DNA of 64,000 nucleotides from Flavobacterium cellulosilyticum (GTDB lineage: Bacteria > Bacteroidota > Bacteroidia > Flavobacteriales > Flavobacteriaceae), in assembly GCF_004349355.1 (NCBI RefSeq), contig NZ_SMFK01000003.1, forward strand, positions 62,001 to 126,000, in the 5' to 3' direction. This document shows positions 49,695 through 58,324 of the stretch, in pieces (position 1 is the first letter of the stretch; the number at the start of each line of letters is the position of its first letter). Under the pieces are notes generated by a model. It made no database searches. It was not told the origin of the DNA and worked only from the letters and a program-made list of their open reading frames with translations. Both the position numbers and the translations under genes were made by a program.

Positions 49695-52600
49695 TTAAAA
49701 TTCAACATTAACTCCGAACGTAAAAGAACGTGCACGAGGATAAGAACCATAGTCTAGTCCAGGGGTTGGATAGCTACCATTTCTAGAAGGATCTGGATTA
49801 ACTTCTGGATCAAGACCATTGTATCCTGTTATGGTAAATACATTGTAAACTGAACCATAAACGCGGAAACGACTCATCCCCATATTATTTATTACTCTTT
49901 CAGGAAGTGAATATCCAATAGTAAATGTATTTAATCTTAAAAAAGATCCATCTTCGATGGCATAAGAAGAAGTCATTGTTTTTTCTGCATAAGGCAAATA
50001 TGTGGTAGCATTAGCATTAAGTGCATCTAATTCGGCTGGCGCTACAACTGATGTAATTTGTCCATTTATTACATCATATATTTTATATGCGCCTGCTAGC
50101 TCTTGTAGTCTGTTTCTGTACAAACCAGCTTCTTTGCCTCCTTGGTAAGCATTTAGATGGTTAGCATTATAAACATCATTCCCATAACTATAATTAAAAT
50201 CTAAAGCAAAATCAAAATTTTTATAATTACCATTAAAATTAAAACCACCCGTATGTTTAGGATTCATATTTCCAATTACTCCTAAATCTTCATCATTTAT
50301 TATACCATCACCGTTAAGATCTTTGTATTTTGGTACTCCTGGATATGCTGTTTGAGAACCAGGTTTATGACCATTTGATCCGTAAACAGTTGAAAGATAT
50401 CCTCCTGCAATGTCAGGAACTCCAGTTTTTAAAGTATAAATACCTGCTCCTGTTGCATCATAATTAAAATCCTTTGTAGTATACCATCCTTCGTAAATCC
50501 ATCCACGAACTAAACCTACAGGTTGACCTACTTTAAAAATATAGTCTCCAGATGCAGGTGTATTATTTATACCACCCCAAGCAGAACTATAAGCTGGATT
50601 TATTCCCTCTCCTAATTTATCGACATTTCCTCTGTTAGCACTGATATTAAAACTTCCATATAAATTAAAGTCTTTAGTTTTAATTATATCTCCACCTAAT
50701 GATAGCTCTATACCTTTATTACTTGTAGCTCCAACATTATCATACATATATGAAAAACCACTAATAGGAGGAATTGGTCTTAATAGAAGTAAGTCCTTAA
50801 CGGAATTTTTGTAAACATCTATTGTACCTTTTAATTTGTTATTGAACAAACCAAAATCAAGTCCAATATTTCTAGTTATAGTTGTTTCCCATTTTAAATT
50901 TGGATTATTAAGCGTTGAAGCAGGAACATAAGATAATTGTTGTACTTCATTTAAAGAAAATCCAGTTAATCCTCCAGATGCCCAATTCATTTTCCAAAGT
51001 CCTGCATTGATTCCATCACTACCAACAGCACCATAAGAAGCACGCATTTTTAGGCTGCTTACCCAATTTACATTTTTCATGAAGTTTTCATCAGAAAGAC
51101 GCCATGCAAATGCACCAGCAGGAAAATATCCCCAACGGTTCAATGGTGCAAACCTTGAAGAACCATCAGCACGGAATGTTGCTGTAAATAAATATTTATC
51201 TTTAAAGCTATAATTAGCTCGTCCAAAATAAGAATTTAGTCTATTAGGAGTGCCCGTATTAGAACTAAAACCACCATTTATAGCGTTTGAATGATCATAA
51301 GAATCAATATTAGCAAAAGCACGATCTGAATCAAATGAAACAGGATATTGTTTCCCAAATACATAAGTACTTTCAGAACCTGAATCAGCGACTTCCATCC
51401 CTCCTAAAATAGTTAATTGATGTTTATCCCCTAAACCTTGTACTTGATAGTTCAAAGTATTTGACAAACGATAATTCCATCCTTGTGAAGCATTAATAGA
51501 AGCATCTCCTCCGAAAGTTTTATTACCTTGTTTGTCAACATAAGCTTTATATATTGCTCCTTGCCATATTTTTCTTCTTCCCCATCCAGCATTTAGTCCA
51601 AGATCTGTTTTAGCAGTAAGTCCTTTTATTATTTCCCAACTGAAAGAAGTGTTAGCAACAATTGATCGGGATAAGTTAGCGTCTGTATAATCATTTATAC
51701 GATTAACTGGATTGAAGTTATCATTAAGTATGTTTTCATAATCCCCTAATTGCGTATTTACAGTAACGTCTGATACACCTAATACATCATTTTTAGCTAT
51801 TGGTCGAAACCAATAAGCTGAAGTCAAAAGAGAACCACTTCCTGAACTTGTTCCTTCGTTTCCTTTGGTTTCTTCTTGGCTGTATCTAGTGTTTAGTGAG
51901 AATGTAATTTTATCACCCAATTTTTGATCTAGTTTAAAAGAAGCATTTGATCTCTTATATGAAGTGTTTAATTTCATACCATCTTGATCTAGGTGATTTA
52001 CAGAAAAAATATATTTTGTTTTCTCGTTTCCACTAGAAATATTGAAATTGTGATTGTGTGAGAAGGAACTTTTATATACTTTTTTACTAAAGTCTTCACT
52101 AGCTACGTTTTTATAGTGTTCAATACCTTCAGTGTTACTTCCTTTAAATTCATTCCCTATTAACCATAGTTGTTCCCATGCATTTGCATATCCGTCACCT
52201 ATTGCTTGTGCATAAGCCCAGTTGTATTTAATGTAATCATATCCCTTCATTACAGGTAAGTATCCTGTTGGGGCGTTAAATTGAGTATAACCATCATAAG
52301 TTACTTTTGTTTTACCGCTTTTACCACTTTTAGTTGTAACCATGATTACCCCATTTGCTCCTCTTGCACCATAAATTGCGGTAGAAGAAGCATCTTTTAA
52401 AACGTCTATACTTTGAATTTGACTTCCTGGAATATTGCTTATTGAACTAACTGGAAAACCATCCACAATATAAAGAGGTTCGTTACTTTGAGATATGGAT
52501 CCTCCACCTCTTACTCGGATTGAGATATTTGCACCAGGTCTACCGTCTTGAGCAACTACGCTTACCCCTGGTAATTTTCCTTGTAGCGCTTGTGCTGCAT

Positions 52601-53003
52601 TTGCAACAGGCGCTCTATTGATTTCTTCACTAGAAACAGAAGCAACAGATCCTGTAAGATCTTTTCTTTTTGAAGTTCCATATCCTATAACTACAATTTC
52701 TTCTAATTCATTACTTTGTACAGACATCGTTACATTAATACTTGTCTTTCCTCCTATAGCTTTTTCAACTGTTTTATACCCTATAAAACTAAACAGCAAA
52801 ACATCAGTCGATTTAGCGCTAATTGTATAATTACCATCTAAATCAGTGGATGTACCATTGTTAGTGCCTTTAACAAGAACGGAAACCCCCGGTATTGGAC
52901 CTGCTGAATCAGTAACTGTTCCTTTTATTTTTAATACTTGTTGCCCGTAAGTAGGCATCCAAAATAGTATTCCCAGGAAAAATAAATAATATTTTACTTT
53001 CAT
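49695..53003 (-). CDS. SusC/RagA-family TonB-dependent transporter of orphan pair
   Basis: 1102 residues: signal peptide (1-20, TYGQQ), carboxypeptidase-regulatory-like domain (about 25-105, VSVLVKGTNNGTSTDLDGNY), TonB-box region EEIVVIGYGTSKRKDLTGSV, plug with SIRVRGGGSISQSNEPLYIVDGFPV and SIDVLKDASSTAIYGARGANGVIMVTTK, then the barrel ending in FGVNVEF. No STN domain. It imports the ligand captured by the following SusD-like protein. The gene starts after a gene-free stretch of 695 bp, with a -7 box about 500 bases upstream, so a long untranslated leader is possible. Confidence 0.95.
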   Translation of the reverse strand: MKVKYYLFFLGILFWMPTYGQQVLKIKGTVTDSAGPIPGVSVLVKGTNNGTSTDLDGNYTISAKSTDVLLFSFIGYKTVEKAIGGKTSINVTMSVQSNELEEIVVIGYGTSKRKDLTGSVASVSSEEINRAPVANAAQALQGKLPGVSVVAQDGRPGANISIRVRGGGSISQSNEPLYIVDGFPVSSISNIPGSQIQSIDVLKDASSTAIYGARGANGVIMVTTKSGKSGKTKVTYDGYTQFNAPTGYLPVMKGYDYIKYNWAYAQAIGDGYANAWEQLWLIGNEFKGSNTEGIEHYKNVASEDFSKKVYKSSFSHNHNFNISSGNEKTKYIFSVNHLDQDGMKLNTSYKRSNASFKLDQKLGDKITFSLNTRYSQEETKGNEGTSSGSGSLLTSAYWFRPIAKNDVLGVSDVTVNTQLGDYENILNDNFNPVNRINDYTDANLSRSIVANTSFSWEIIKGLTAKTDLGLNAGWGRRKIWQGAIYKAYVDKQGNKTFGGDASINASQGWNYRLSNTLNYQVQGLGDKHQLTILGGMEVADSGSESTYVFGKQYPVSFDSDRAFANIDSYDHSNAINGGFSSNTGTPNRLNSYFGRANYSFKDKYLFTATFRADGSSRFAPLNRWGYFPAGAFAWRLSDENFMKNVNWVSSLKMRASYGAVGSDGINAGLWKMNWASGGLTGFSLNEVQQLSYVPASTLNNPNLKWETTITRNIGLDFGLFNNKLKGTIDVYKNSVKDLLLLRPIPPISGFSYMYDNVGATSNKGIELSLGGDIIKTKDFNLYGSFNISANRGNVDKLGEGINPAYSSAWGGINNTPASGDYIFKVGQPVGLVRGWIYEGWYTTKDFNYDATGAGIYTLKTGVPDIAGGYLSTVYGSNGHKPGSQTAYPGVPKYKDLNGDGIINDEDLGVIGNMNPKHTGGFNFNGNYKNFDFALDFNYSYGNDVYNANHLNAYQGGKEAGLYRNRLQELAGAYKIYDVINGQITSVVAPAELDALNANATTYLPYAEKTMTSSYAIEDGSFLRLNTFTIGYSLPERVINNMGMSRFRVYGSVYNVFTITGYNGLDPEVNPDPSRNGSYPTPGLDYGSYPRARSFTFGVNVEF

Positions 53004-53698
53004 TTTTTTTTTAGTTAGTTGGTTATTTATTGGTTAAAAAAATCTATGTTTTATAACATAGTGTCAAATTAAATTTAATTGCTTTTTGGTTTAAATGATT
53101 TATTTTCAATTGTTCAATAGGCTCACTTTTTTTAATTAATACTTGATTTATTTTTATAAAGTCTTTTTTTAATTTATTCAACTTTCATCTGTTAAACAGC
53201 AATATTATTTCATTAATCACGAGTGTAATCGATTGCTAAAATATGGAACAATAATTCATATTCCCATCAAAAGTGGCATAAAATAATCAAAAATTAAAAA
53301 AAATTAGGTTATTTATAAGATTTTAAGATGAATACCTTCACTTATAAGAAAATACCTTTTTACTAAATTTTAGGATAAATATTTCTTTAATAAACTGGTA
53401 AACAGTAAAAAAGACAGAAATTATAGAAATTGAAGAATGCTAATACCATGTTTTTTTTCAATAGTAAGAAAAATATTCAAGAGAAAATATAAAAATCAAA
53501 AAAAAACAAAGGTAGTCTGACTTTTAGTATAAAAACTTAAGACTTTAATAAAAGAAAAAAAAATATAGACATATTTTTACATAACAATAGGATTAAAATT
53601 TTTAATAAAAAATCAAAACCCATATATAAATACTTAACACTTTTTAGGATAGTGTCTTAAAATATATAATATAGAAAATTCTCAACATTTTAAATGAA
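53004..53698. other. Long AT-rich leader/intergenic region upstream of orphan susC
   Basis: 695 bp with no credible gene. CAAAGGTA at 53507-53514 is a minus-strand -7 box (TACCTTTG), but no TTG lies 17-23 bases further on. If used, the message would have an untranslated leader of about 495 bases. The paired decamers found before the pectin units are absent here. I could not see a conserved riboswitch or attenuator structure by eye. Confidence 0.5.
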
Positions 53699-54079
53699 TT
53701 AATAAATCACTCCATCAACATAAAACCAATTCCCATTTTCGAATATAAATTTTGAAAATTCATGGTGAATGTGTTTTAGGTTTTGGCTGTCCCTATAATA
53801 CGCTTTAAATTCTACAGTAGTTTCAGTCGCATTAATAACATCCAGTTGTTGCCATTGATTACTAATAGCCCAATTTAAAATTTCATCTCTTGAATGGAAT
53901 TTCCTTTGTGATGAATGAGTAGTTGCAAGTAAATAATCGGCATTATGAGTAACATAAGCAGTATAGCGTGATCGCATCAAAGCTTCGGCAGTCGTTGCTT
54001 TTTGATCGCCTTTAATAATGGGTTCACAGCAATCCTGAAATCTTTTATTCAGTCCGCAGTGGCAAATTGCATTTATCAT
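53699..54079 (-). CDS. YchJ-like SEC-C motif protein
   Basis: 126 residues. The start INAICHCGLNKRFQDCCEPII carries the SEC-C type cysteine cluster (CxC and CC), which binds zinc. Residues 25-120 are the YchJ-like NTF2-type domain with TAEALMRSRYTAYVTHNADYLLATTH. The family is conserved in bacteria without a firm biochemical role. It is the last of four tightly spaced minus-strand genes starting at 55055, 24 bp after the preceding one. Confidence 0.88.
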   Translation of the reverse strand: MINAICHCGLNKRFQDCCEPIIKGDQKATTAEALMRSRYTAYVTHNADYLLATTHSSQRKFHSRDEILNWAISNQWQQLDVINATETTVEFKAYYRDSQNLKHIHHEFSKFIFENGNWFYVDGVIY

Positions 54080-54103
54080 ATTATTTACTTCAAAAACAAA
54101 AAA

Positions 54104-54334
54104 TTAAATATTTCCATTAAGAGCTATAATTCGCTGATGCAACTGATTTAGCAAAACTTGATAACGACTTATTTCTACTAGATCTTCATCTTCTTCCAAG
54201 AAGTCAAGTAATTCATCTAATTCTTCACTCACTTCAACTAATTTATTATTGGCATCTGTTGCTTTTTTTTCTGCAATTAAATCGATTATCTCCTGAACCC
54301 CTTTTTTAAGTTCAATAAATTTACTGTTTTCCAT
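54104..54334 (-). CDS. Small acidic helical protein, unknown
   Basis: 76 residues, strongly acidic in the middle (SEELDELLDFLEEDEDLVEI) and likely all helical. No signal peptide or membrane segment. No family recognised. It lies 11 bp after a 50-residue basic protein and 24 bp before the YchJ-like gene in one unit. The neighbouring basic and acidic small proteins could interact, but only charge suggests this. Confidence 0.65.
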   Translation of the reverse strand: MENSKFIELKKGVQEIIDLIAEKKATDANNKLVEVSEELDELLDFLEEDEDLVEISRYQVLLNQLHQRIIALNGNI

Positions 54335-54345
54335 AATGTCTGCGT

Positions 54346-54498
54346 TTATTCTTTATCTGAATCTTTACTTTCATTGAATTTTTTGGCGATTTGTTTCAAT
54401 TTTTCTTTTCGGTCCATCGCTGATTGTTTTACTTTATCTTGAGCTTTATGAAGCTTGTCGTTGTGTTTCTTAATATTTCGATCGTTATTCCTTCCCAT
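54346..54498 (-). CDS. Small basic protein, unknown (50 residues)
   Basis: 50 codons, beginning MGRNNDRNIKKHNDKLHKAQ and ending in a charged tail (NESKDSDKE). Lysine-rich and helical. Its ATG shares one base with the stop of the preceding 185-residue gene (TAATG), which indicates translational coupling and is the main evidence that it is real. Function unknown; nucleic-acid binding is possible from the charge. Confidence 0.6.
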   Translation of the reverse strand: MGRNNDRNIKKHNDKLHKAQDKVKQSAMDRKEKLKQIAKKFNESKDSDKE

Positions 54499-55055
54499 TA
54501 TAGTTCTCTTTTTATTTCTTCCAATGTTTTATTGGTATAAATTAATTGATTTATTATTTCTCTTCGCAACTCATCCAAATCATCGTATTCAAAATACTTA
54601 GCCCAAGAAGTTAAATTAAACAAATTCCTGATTTGTTTGATTTTTTTAGTAGTTTCAAAACTGGTTCTTAGAATGGCTTTCTTATCATATTTGGGATTGT
54701 TTTTATGTTGATAATTGACAGTATTCGTACTATAATTAGCTTCTAAATAATACAATTCTTCTTCCGCATTATCAGGATAAAATTCATTCCAAGAAGCAAA
54801 ACCTAATTTAAATTTGGACTCATTGCCAGTTTCGAAGCTATCTTGCTCCATTGGTTCTAACCTCCATTTACTATTCGCTAATCGTCCCCAATGATTCGAT
54901 AACCGAAACATTCCCTCCTTTGTATAATAATACTTACTACCCGATTTACTATCATATTGTATTTGCAAACCTTCAATTTTATCTAAAAATACTTCATTGA
55001 ATATACAAAATGTATTTTTGAATGATTTAGGACTTGGTCGAAATACTTTTTCCAT
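54498..55055 (-). CDS. Conserved-looking cytoplasmic protein, unknown
   Basis: 185 residues without signal or membrane segments. It starts MEKVFRPSPKSFKNTFCIFNEVF, has an aromatic-rich beta part (SGSKYYYTKEGMFRLSNHWGRLANSKWRL, about 40-68) and a helical C-terminus. I recall similar proteins only as uncharacterised Flavobacteriaceae entries. First gene of a four-gene unit; the next gene overlaps its stop by one base. The promoter is so close that the message is probably leaderless. Confidence 0.75.
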   Translation of the reverse strand: MEKVFRPSPKSFKNTFCIFNEVFLDKIEGLQIQYDSKSGSKYYYTKEGMFRLSNHWGRLANSKWRLEPMEQDSFETGNESKFKLGFASWNEFYPDNAEEELYYLEANYSTNTVNYQHKNNPKYDKKAILRTSFETTKKIKQIRNLFNLTSWAKYFEYDDLDELRREIINQLIYTNKTLEEIKREL

Positions 55056-55059
55056 CTAA

Positions 55060-55091
55060 CAAAGGTAATCAGAATGAGAAGAATTACACAA
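55060..55091 (-). promoter_or_regulatory. Promoter of the four-gene unit, likely leaderless
   Basis: On the minus strand: TTG (55091-55089), 21-base spacer, TACCTTTG (55067-55060), then only four bases before the ATG at 55055. Transcription normally starts 5-8 bases after the box, i.e. at or inside the start codon. Confidence 0.65.
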
Positions 55092-55144
55092 TCAAATACT
55101 ATTTTGATTAACTTTGCAAAGCAGAATTTTATAAAAAATAGATC

Positions 55145-55393
55145 ATGACAAAAGCATCAGAAGATAAAATGTTACAAAAAGGAGTATATACGGGGATAAT
55201 CGAAAAAGACGACAAGAACAATTTTTTTTGTGGCGAATACCTTTTAGATTATAAAATGGTACAAGCCAAACACACTATTGGTGACATGATTACCATAAAG
55301 TCTGTTATCGAAAATCCTAGTGATATCAGTTACAATAAATACCCTAAAAAATCTAAGAATTTTGATAAGGCCAACAATAAGCCACAACAATAA
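55145..55393 (+). CDS. Small hypothetical protein
   Basis: 82 residues, no recognised family. The core GVYTGIIEKDDKNNFFCGEYLLDYKMVQAKHTIGDMITI looks like a small beta-barrel of the OB or Sm kind. The tail is basic (YPKKSKNFDKANNKPQQ), which would suit RNA or DNA binding, but this is inference. A TAAAAAATAG stretch precedes the ATG. TAACTTTG at 55109-55116 could be its -7 box, without a well-placed TTG. A hairpin terminator follows. Confidence 0.6.
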   Translation: MTKASEDKMLQKGVYTGIIEKDDKNNFFCGEYLLDYKMVQAKHTIGDMITIKSVIENPSDISYNKYPKKSKNFDKANNKPQQ

Positions 55394-55420
55394 TAAGTCT
55401 TATTCAACAAAAATTAGTCT

Positions 55421-55460
55421 AAAAATCAAAAAAAACAGTCATTTTTTTGATTTTTTTTTT
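55421..55460 (+). terminator. AT-only hairpin terminator
   Basis: AAAAATCAAAAAAA (55421-55434) and TTTTTTTGATTTTT (55442-55455), 14 perfect pairs, 7-base loop, followed by further T. It ends the 82-residue gene. Confidence 0.7.
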
Positions 55461-55489
55461 GTCTTAAACTAAAAAATTAAAAAAAAGTG

Positions 55490-55497
55490 TACCTTTG
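55490..55497 (+). promoter_or_regulatory. -7 box for J-domain/KTSC gene
   Basis: TACCTTTG, a perfect match to the Bacteroidetes -7 box, 70 bases before the chosen ATG at 55567. The nearest upstream TTG is 28 bases away, which is longer than usual. It overlaps the in-frame upstream start at 55495, which is therefore not the real start. Confidence 0.5.
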
Positions 55498-55566
55498 CAA
55501 AAAATTGTCTATTTTGAAAGCAAATCATATTGTTTCCATATTAAAAGACAAGTAGTTACAATATTT

Positions 55567-56007
55567 ATGAAAAAAATAGTTGAATACCGAAAGTTATTAA
55601 ATGTAGACAAAACTGCAGAATTAAAAGATTTAAAAACCATTTATCGCAATGCGATGAAAGAATCACATCCTGATAAATTTCAAGGAGATGAAGCTGGTTT
55701 GAAAGCTGCAGAAGAAAACAGTAAAAAAATTATTGAAGCCTATCACTTTTTAGTAAGCATCAATCCTGAAACTACTAAAATAAACTTACCAGAATATACT
55801 GAAACAATTGCTACATCAACAATTTCAGATTATAAATTTGTTGAAGGCAGATTAATTATTAATTTTTCTAACGGAAGCGTTTATGAATACATTAGTGTTC
55901 CTAAAGCTACGTATGTAAAAATGGTAAACGCTGATTCTCCTGGTCGATTTGCAAAAAGACATATATTAAATTCTTTTACTTGGAGAAAAACGACCAACCA
56001 AGACTAG
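55567..56007 (+). CDS. J-domain protein with C-terminal KTSC domain
   Basis: 146 residues. Residues 1-65 are a DnaJ J-domain with the HPD motif (KESHPDKFQGDE), able in principle to stimulate a DnaK ATPase. Residues 85-146 match the KTSC domain (ISDYKFVEGRLIINFSNGSVYEYISVP, then SPGRFAKRHIL), named for its similarity to the C-terminus of some lysyl-tRNA synthetases. ATG 55567 was chosen because the longer frame begins inside the promoter. It is a single-gene unit with a strong terminator. I infer a specialised co-chaperone; the client is unknown. Confidence 0.85.
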   Translation: MKKIVEYRKLLNVDKTAELKDLKTIYRNAMKESHPDKFQGDEAGLKAAEENSKKIIEAYHFLVSINPETTKINLPEYTETIATSTISDYKFVEGRLIINFSNGSVYEYISVPKATYVKMVNADSPGRFAKRHILNSFTWRKTTNQD

Positions 56008-56028
56008 ATTTATTTTATAATGCCACAA

Positions 56029-56058
56029 AAAACACTCACGTATGAGTGTTTTTTTTTG
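56029..56058 (+). terminator. Terminator after J-domain/KTSC gene
   Basis: AAAACACTCA (56029-56038) and TGAGTGTTTT (56043-56052) with a 4-base loop and a long T run: a classic intrinsic terminator. Confidence 0.85.
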
Positions 56059-56173
56059 TAAAAATCTTAAAAATACAGTGTATATTTTTTGTAAAAAAAA
56101 TCGCATTAACCTATTGACTATTCTATTTAATTTTAGTAAGTTAGCCAAACTTATAAAGTTATAAATATAAAAC

Positions 56174-56410
56174 ATGGATAATCCTTGCAACCTATACAAA
56201 TTACAATATAAAAAGGCGAATGAAACCCTAGATATATTAATAATTCAAAAGGCAGAAATTAATTTTAAATTAATTGCTAAACCTGCTAGTGCTTCTTTAA
56301 ATAAAGCATTAAGAACCGTAAATATGGATATTAGGATAACCGAAAACGAAATCGAACATGCCGAATATTGCATCAATAGATGTGAATCAGAATTCAATCC
56401 TACAATTTAA
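56174..56410 (+). CDS. Small helical protein, unknown
   Basis: 78 residues, mostly amphipathic helix, starting MDNPCNLYKLQYKKANETLD, with three cysteines including a C-terminal CINRCES. No signal or membrane segment, no recognised family. A terminator directly follows, so it is transcribed alone. The coding call rests on its length, AT-rich leader and terminator. Confidence 0.5.
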   Translation: MDNPCNLYKLQYKKANETLDILIIQKAEINFKLIAKPASASLNKALRTVNMDIRITENEIEHAEYCINRCESEFNPTI

Positions 56411-56415
56411 TTTAA

Positions 56416-56444
56416 TTTTTTAAAAGAATCCCTCTTTTAAAAAA
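56416..56444 (+). terminator. AT-rich hairpin after small helical gene
   Basis: TTTTTTAAAAGA (56416-56427) and TCTTTTAAAAAA (56433-56444), perfect 12-bp stem six bases after the stop codon. Confidence 0.55.
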
Positions 56445-56551
56445 CACCCATATTTTCGAACAGATTAATCTTTAAACGGAATTGTCTTTTTGTCAAATTT
56501 CCCTGTCTTTTTATCTAAAAAATAATAACAAAAATTTAAGTCAAAAAATTA

Positions 56552-56580
56552 TTGTTGTTTTATAAATTTAAATACTTTTG
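56552..56580 (+). promoter_or_regulatory. Promoter of TlpA-like lipoprotein gene
   Basis: TTG (56552-56554), 18-base spacer, TACTTTTG (56573-56580), 28 bases before the ATG. Good match to TTG-N17..23-TAnnTTTG. Confidence 0.65.
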
Positions 56581-56608
56581 CTGACTTAAATCATTTAACT
56601 AATTAACA

Positions 56609-57778
56609 ATGAAAAAAATAATTTTATTGCTTTCTGCTACAGTATTTTTAATTTCATGTAGTAAAGACAAATATACCATTTCAGGAACTGCAAAAGGAGT
56701 TGAAGATGGTAAAACCATCATAATGGAAACTCAAGACGCTAGCGGAATGGGCTTAGTTGCAGTAGATACTGTAAAAGTTTTAAATGGTAAATTTGAAATT
56801 AAAGGTAAAACTACTGAACCCTCTTTTCATATGTTACAATTAGAAGGAGCTAATGGCAAATTTCCTTTTATCCTAGAAAATGGCGATATTGTTATCGAAA
56901 TAAACAAAGACAGTATTAATAAATCAAAACTTTCTGGAACTTATAATAATGACGAATTCGTTAAATTTAACGAAGAATTGCTTAAAGTTCAAAAAGGTTT
57001 AATCGATTTTCAAACAAAAAACACTGCATTAATGAATACTGCTCAGCAAAATAAAGACACAGCAGTAATCAATAAGTTAATGAAAGAATTTGGTGAGATT
57101 CAACAAAAAGTACAAGTAGAATCAAAAAACAAATATGCTACTTACACTGAAACACATCCTAAATCATTCATTAGCGCCTTAATTATACAAGGAATGGTAA
57201 ATGACCCTTCTGTTGAATTGACTAAAATAGAAAAACTATATGCTAGTTTAGATGAGTCTTTAAAAACTTCTAAACCAGGTAAAGCCATCGAAACAAAGAT
57301 TAAAGAATTAAAAAATCCTACAGCTCCTTCTGCTGGTGCTCCATTACCTGCTGCACCTGCTGGTGCTAAGTGAAGAGCAGATTTTACTGCTCCTAATCCT
57401 GAAGGAAAAATTATTTCTTTAAAAGAAAATTTAGGAAAAGTAACAATAGTAGACTTTTGGGCTTCTTGGTGCGGACCTTGTAGAGTCGAAAATCCAAATG
57501 TTGTAGCCATATATAATGAGTTCCATTCAAAAGGATTGAATATTGTTGGCGTATCTTTAGATAAAGATGCAGCAAAATGGAAAGAAGCCATTGCAAAAGA
57601 TAAATTAACTTGGATTCATGTTTCGCATTTAAAGTTTTGGGAAGAGCCTATCGCAGCTCAGTATGGTGTACAATCCATTCCTGCCACTTTTATCCTTGAC
57701 GCTTCAGGTAATATCGTTGCAAGAGATTTAAGAGGTGAAGAACTTAAAGCTAAAATTAAAGAACTTTTATCCAAATAA
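56609..57778 (+). pseudogene. TlpA-like thiol-disulfide oxidoreductase lipoprotein, broken by in-frame TGA
   Basis: One frame of 390 codons encodes a lipoprotein (signal with LISC, cysteine about 17) and a DUF4369 domain (about 20-115), then a helical linker. A TGA stands at codon 255 (57371-57373). In the same frame after it is a thioredoxin fold with DFTAPNPEGK, WASWCGPC (Cys288, Cys291) and SIPATFILD. The intact family reduces disulfides in the periplasm, for instance in cytochrome maturation. The stop falls in the low-complexity linker (APSAGAPLPAAPAGAK), so the product would lack the catalytic domain. The next ATG (57536) lies after the CxxC. Nonsense mutation or a single-base sequence error are both possible. 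Confidence 0.85.
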
Positions 57779-57800
57779 ATTGAAATTCTTATAAAAATAG

Positions 57801-57827
57801 AAAAATCTCCCTTGTGGAGATTTTTTT
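57801..57827 (+). terminator. Terminator after TlpA-like gene
   Basis: AAAAATCTCC (57801-57810) and GGAGATTTTT (57816-57825) with a 5-base loop and T tail, 23 bases after the final stop. Confidence 0.85.
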
Positions 57828-57883
57828 ATTTTATTCAATACCAATACATTAAAAATAATACAAAAATTAAGTCTGTTTTTTAT

Positions 57884-57913
57884 TTGGAAACATCAAAACA
57901 GTTTCTATATTTG
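57884..57913 (+). promoter_or_regulatory. tRNA-Tyr promoter
   Basis: TTG (57884-57886), 19-base spacer, TATATTTG (57906-57913), 39 bases before the tRNA. A clean match to the Bacteroidetes consensus. Confidence 0.75.
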
Positions 57914-57952
57914 CAACCGCTAAGCACAATTATATGCTCAGCAACGGTATCC

Positions 57953-58033
57953 GGGGAGATACTCAAGCGGCCAACGAGGGCAGACTGTAAATCTGCTGTG
58001 TGAACTTCGCAGGTTCGAATCCTGCTCTCCCCA
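57953..58033 (+). tRNA. tRNA-Tyr (GTA)
   Basis: Cloverleaf parts: acceptor GGGGAGA (57953-57959) with TCTCCCC (58026-58032), anticodon stem GCAGA/TCTGC around CTGTAAA with anticodon GTA at 57987-57989, a 12-base variable region as expected for a class II tRNA, and T arm GCAGG-TTCGAAT-CCTGC (58009-58025). The discriminator is A at 58033 and CCA is not encoded. The adjacent integrase suggests that its 3' end is the attachment site of the element. Confidence 0.95.
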
Positions 58034-58100
58034 CGAAAAGGGATTAAGATAGATAAATTAAAGTTTTTCAATCTTTTCAAAAGTCCACAAAAAACGTGTT

Positions 58101-58134
58101 AAGCCTGCAAATCCAACGATTTGCAGGCTTTTTT
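58101..58134 (+). terminator. Terminator after tRNA-Tyr
   Basis: AAGCCTGCAAAT (58101-58112) and ATTTGCAGGCTT (58119-58130), 12 perfect pairs, 6-base loop, TTTT tail. It may belong to the tRNA transcript or mark the start of the element. Confidence 0.85.
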
Positions 58135-58191
58135 CATTTTCTGCACTTTGTCAAAATTTATAATAATGATCAAAGTTTCTATGGCAGAATC

Positions 58192-58224
58192 GTGGCACAT
58201 TTGCATTTTTTAAAAATGTGCCAC
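58192..58224. repeat. Inverted repeat between tRNA and integrase
   Basis: GTGGCACATTT (58192-58202) and AAATGTGCCAC (58214-58224), perfect 11-bp arms around a T-rich loop, 100 bases before the integrase start. It could be a terminator, an integrase arm site or an integrase operator. A short palindrome, GTTAACGTGCTTAAC, lies at 58257-58271. Confidence 0.5.
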
Positions 58225-58324
58225 AGAATACCAGCTAAACCTAATAGATACAGGGGTTAACGTGCTTAACGACTTGATTTTTTGAAGTTATAATTCTACA
58301 TTTATTAACCCTAAAAGTTGAATT

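Noticed and set aside
47552..53003. Duplication of the first SusCD pair
   Set aside because: The two pairs differ throughout in sequence, in SusD length (657 and 707) and in plug sequence, so they are only distant family members.
57371..57373. TGA as a selenocysteine codon in the TlpA-like gene
   Set aside because: The stop lies in a low-complexity linker, not at a redox position. The CxxC is intact downstream, and I see no selenocysteine insertion hairpin.
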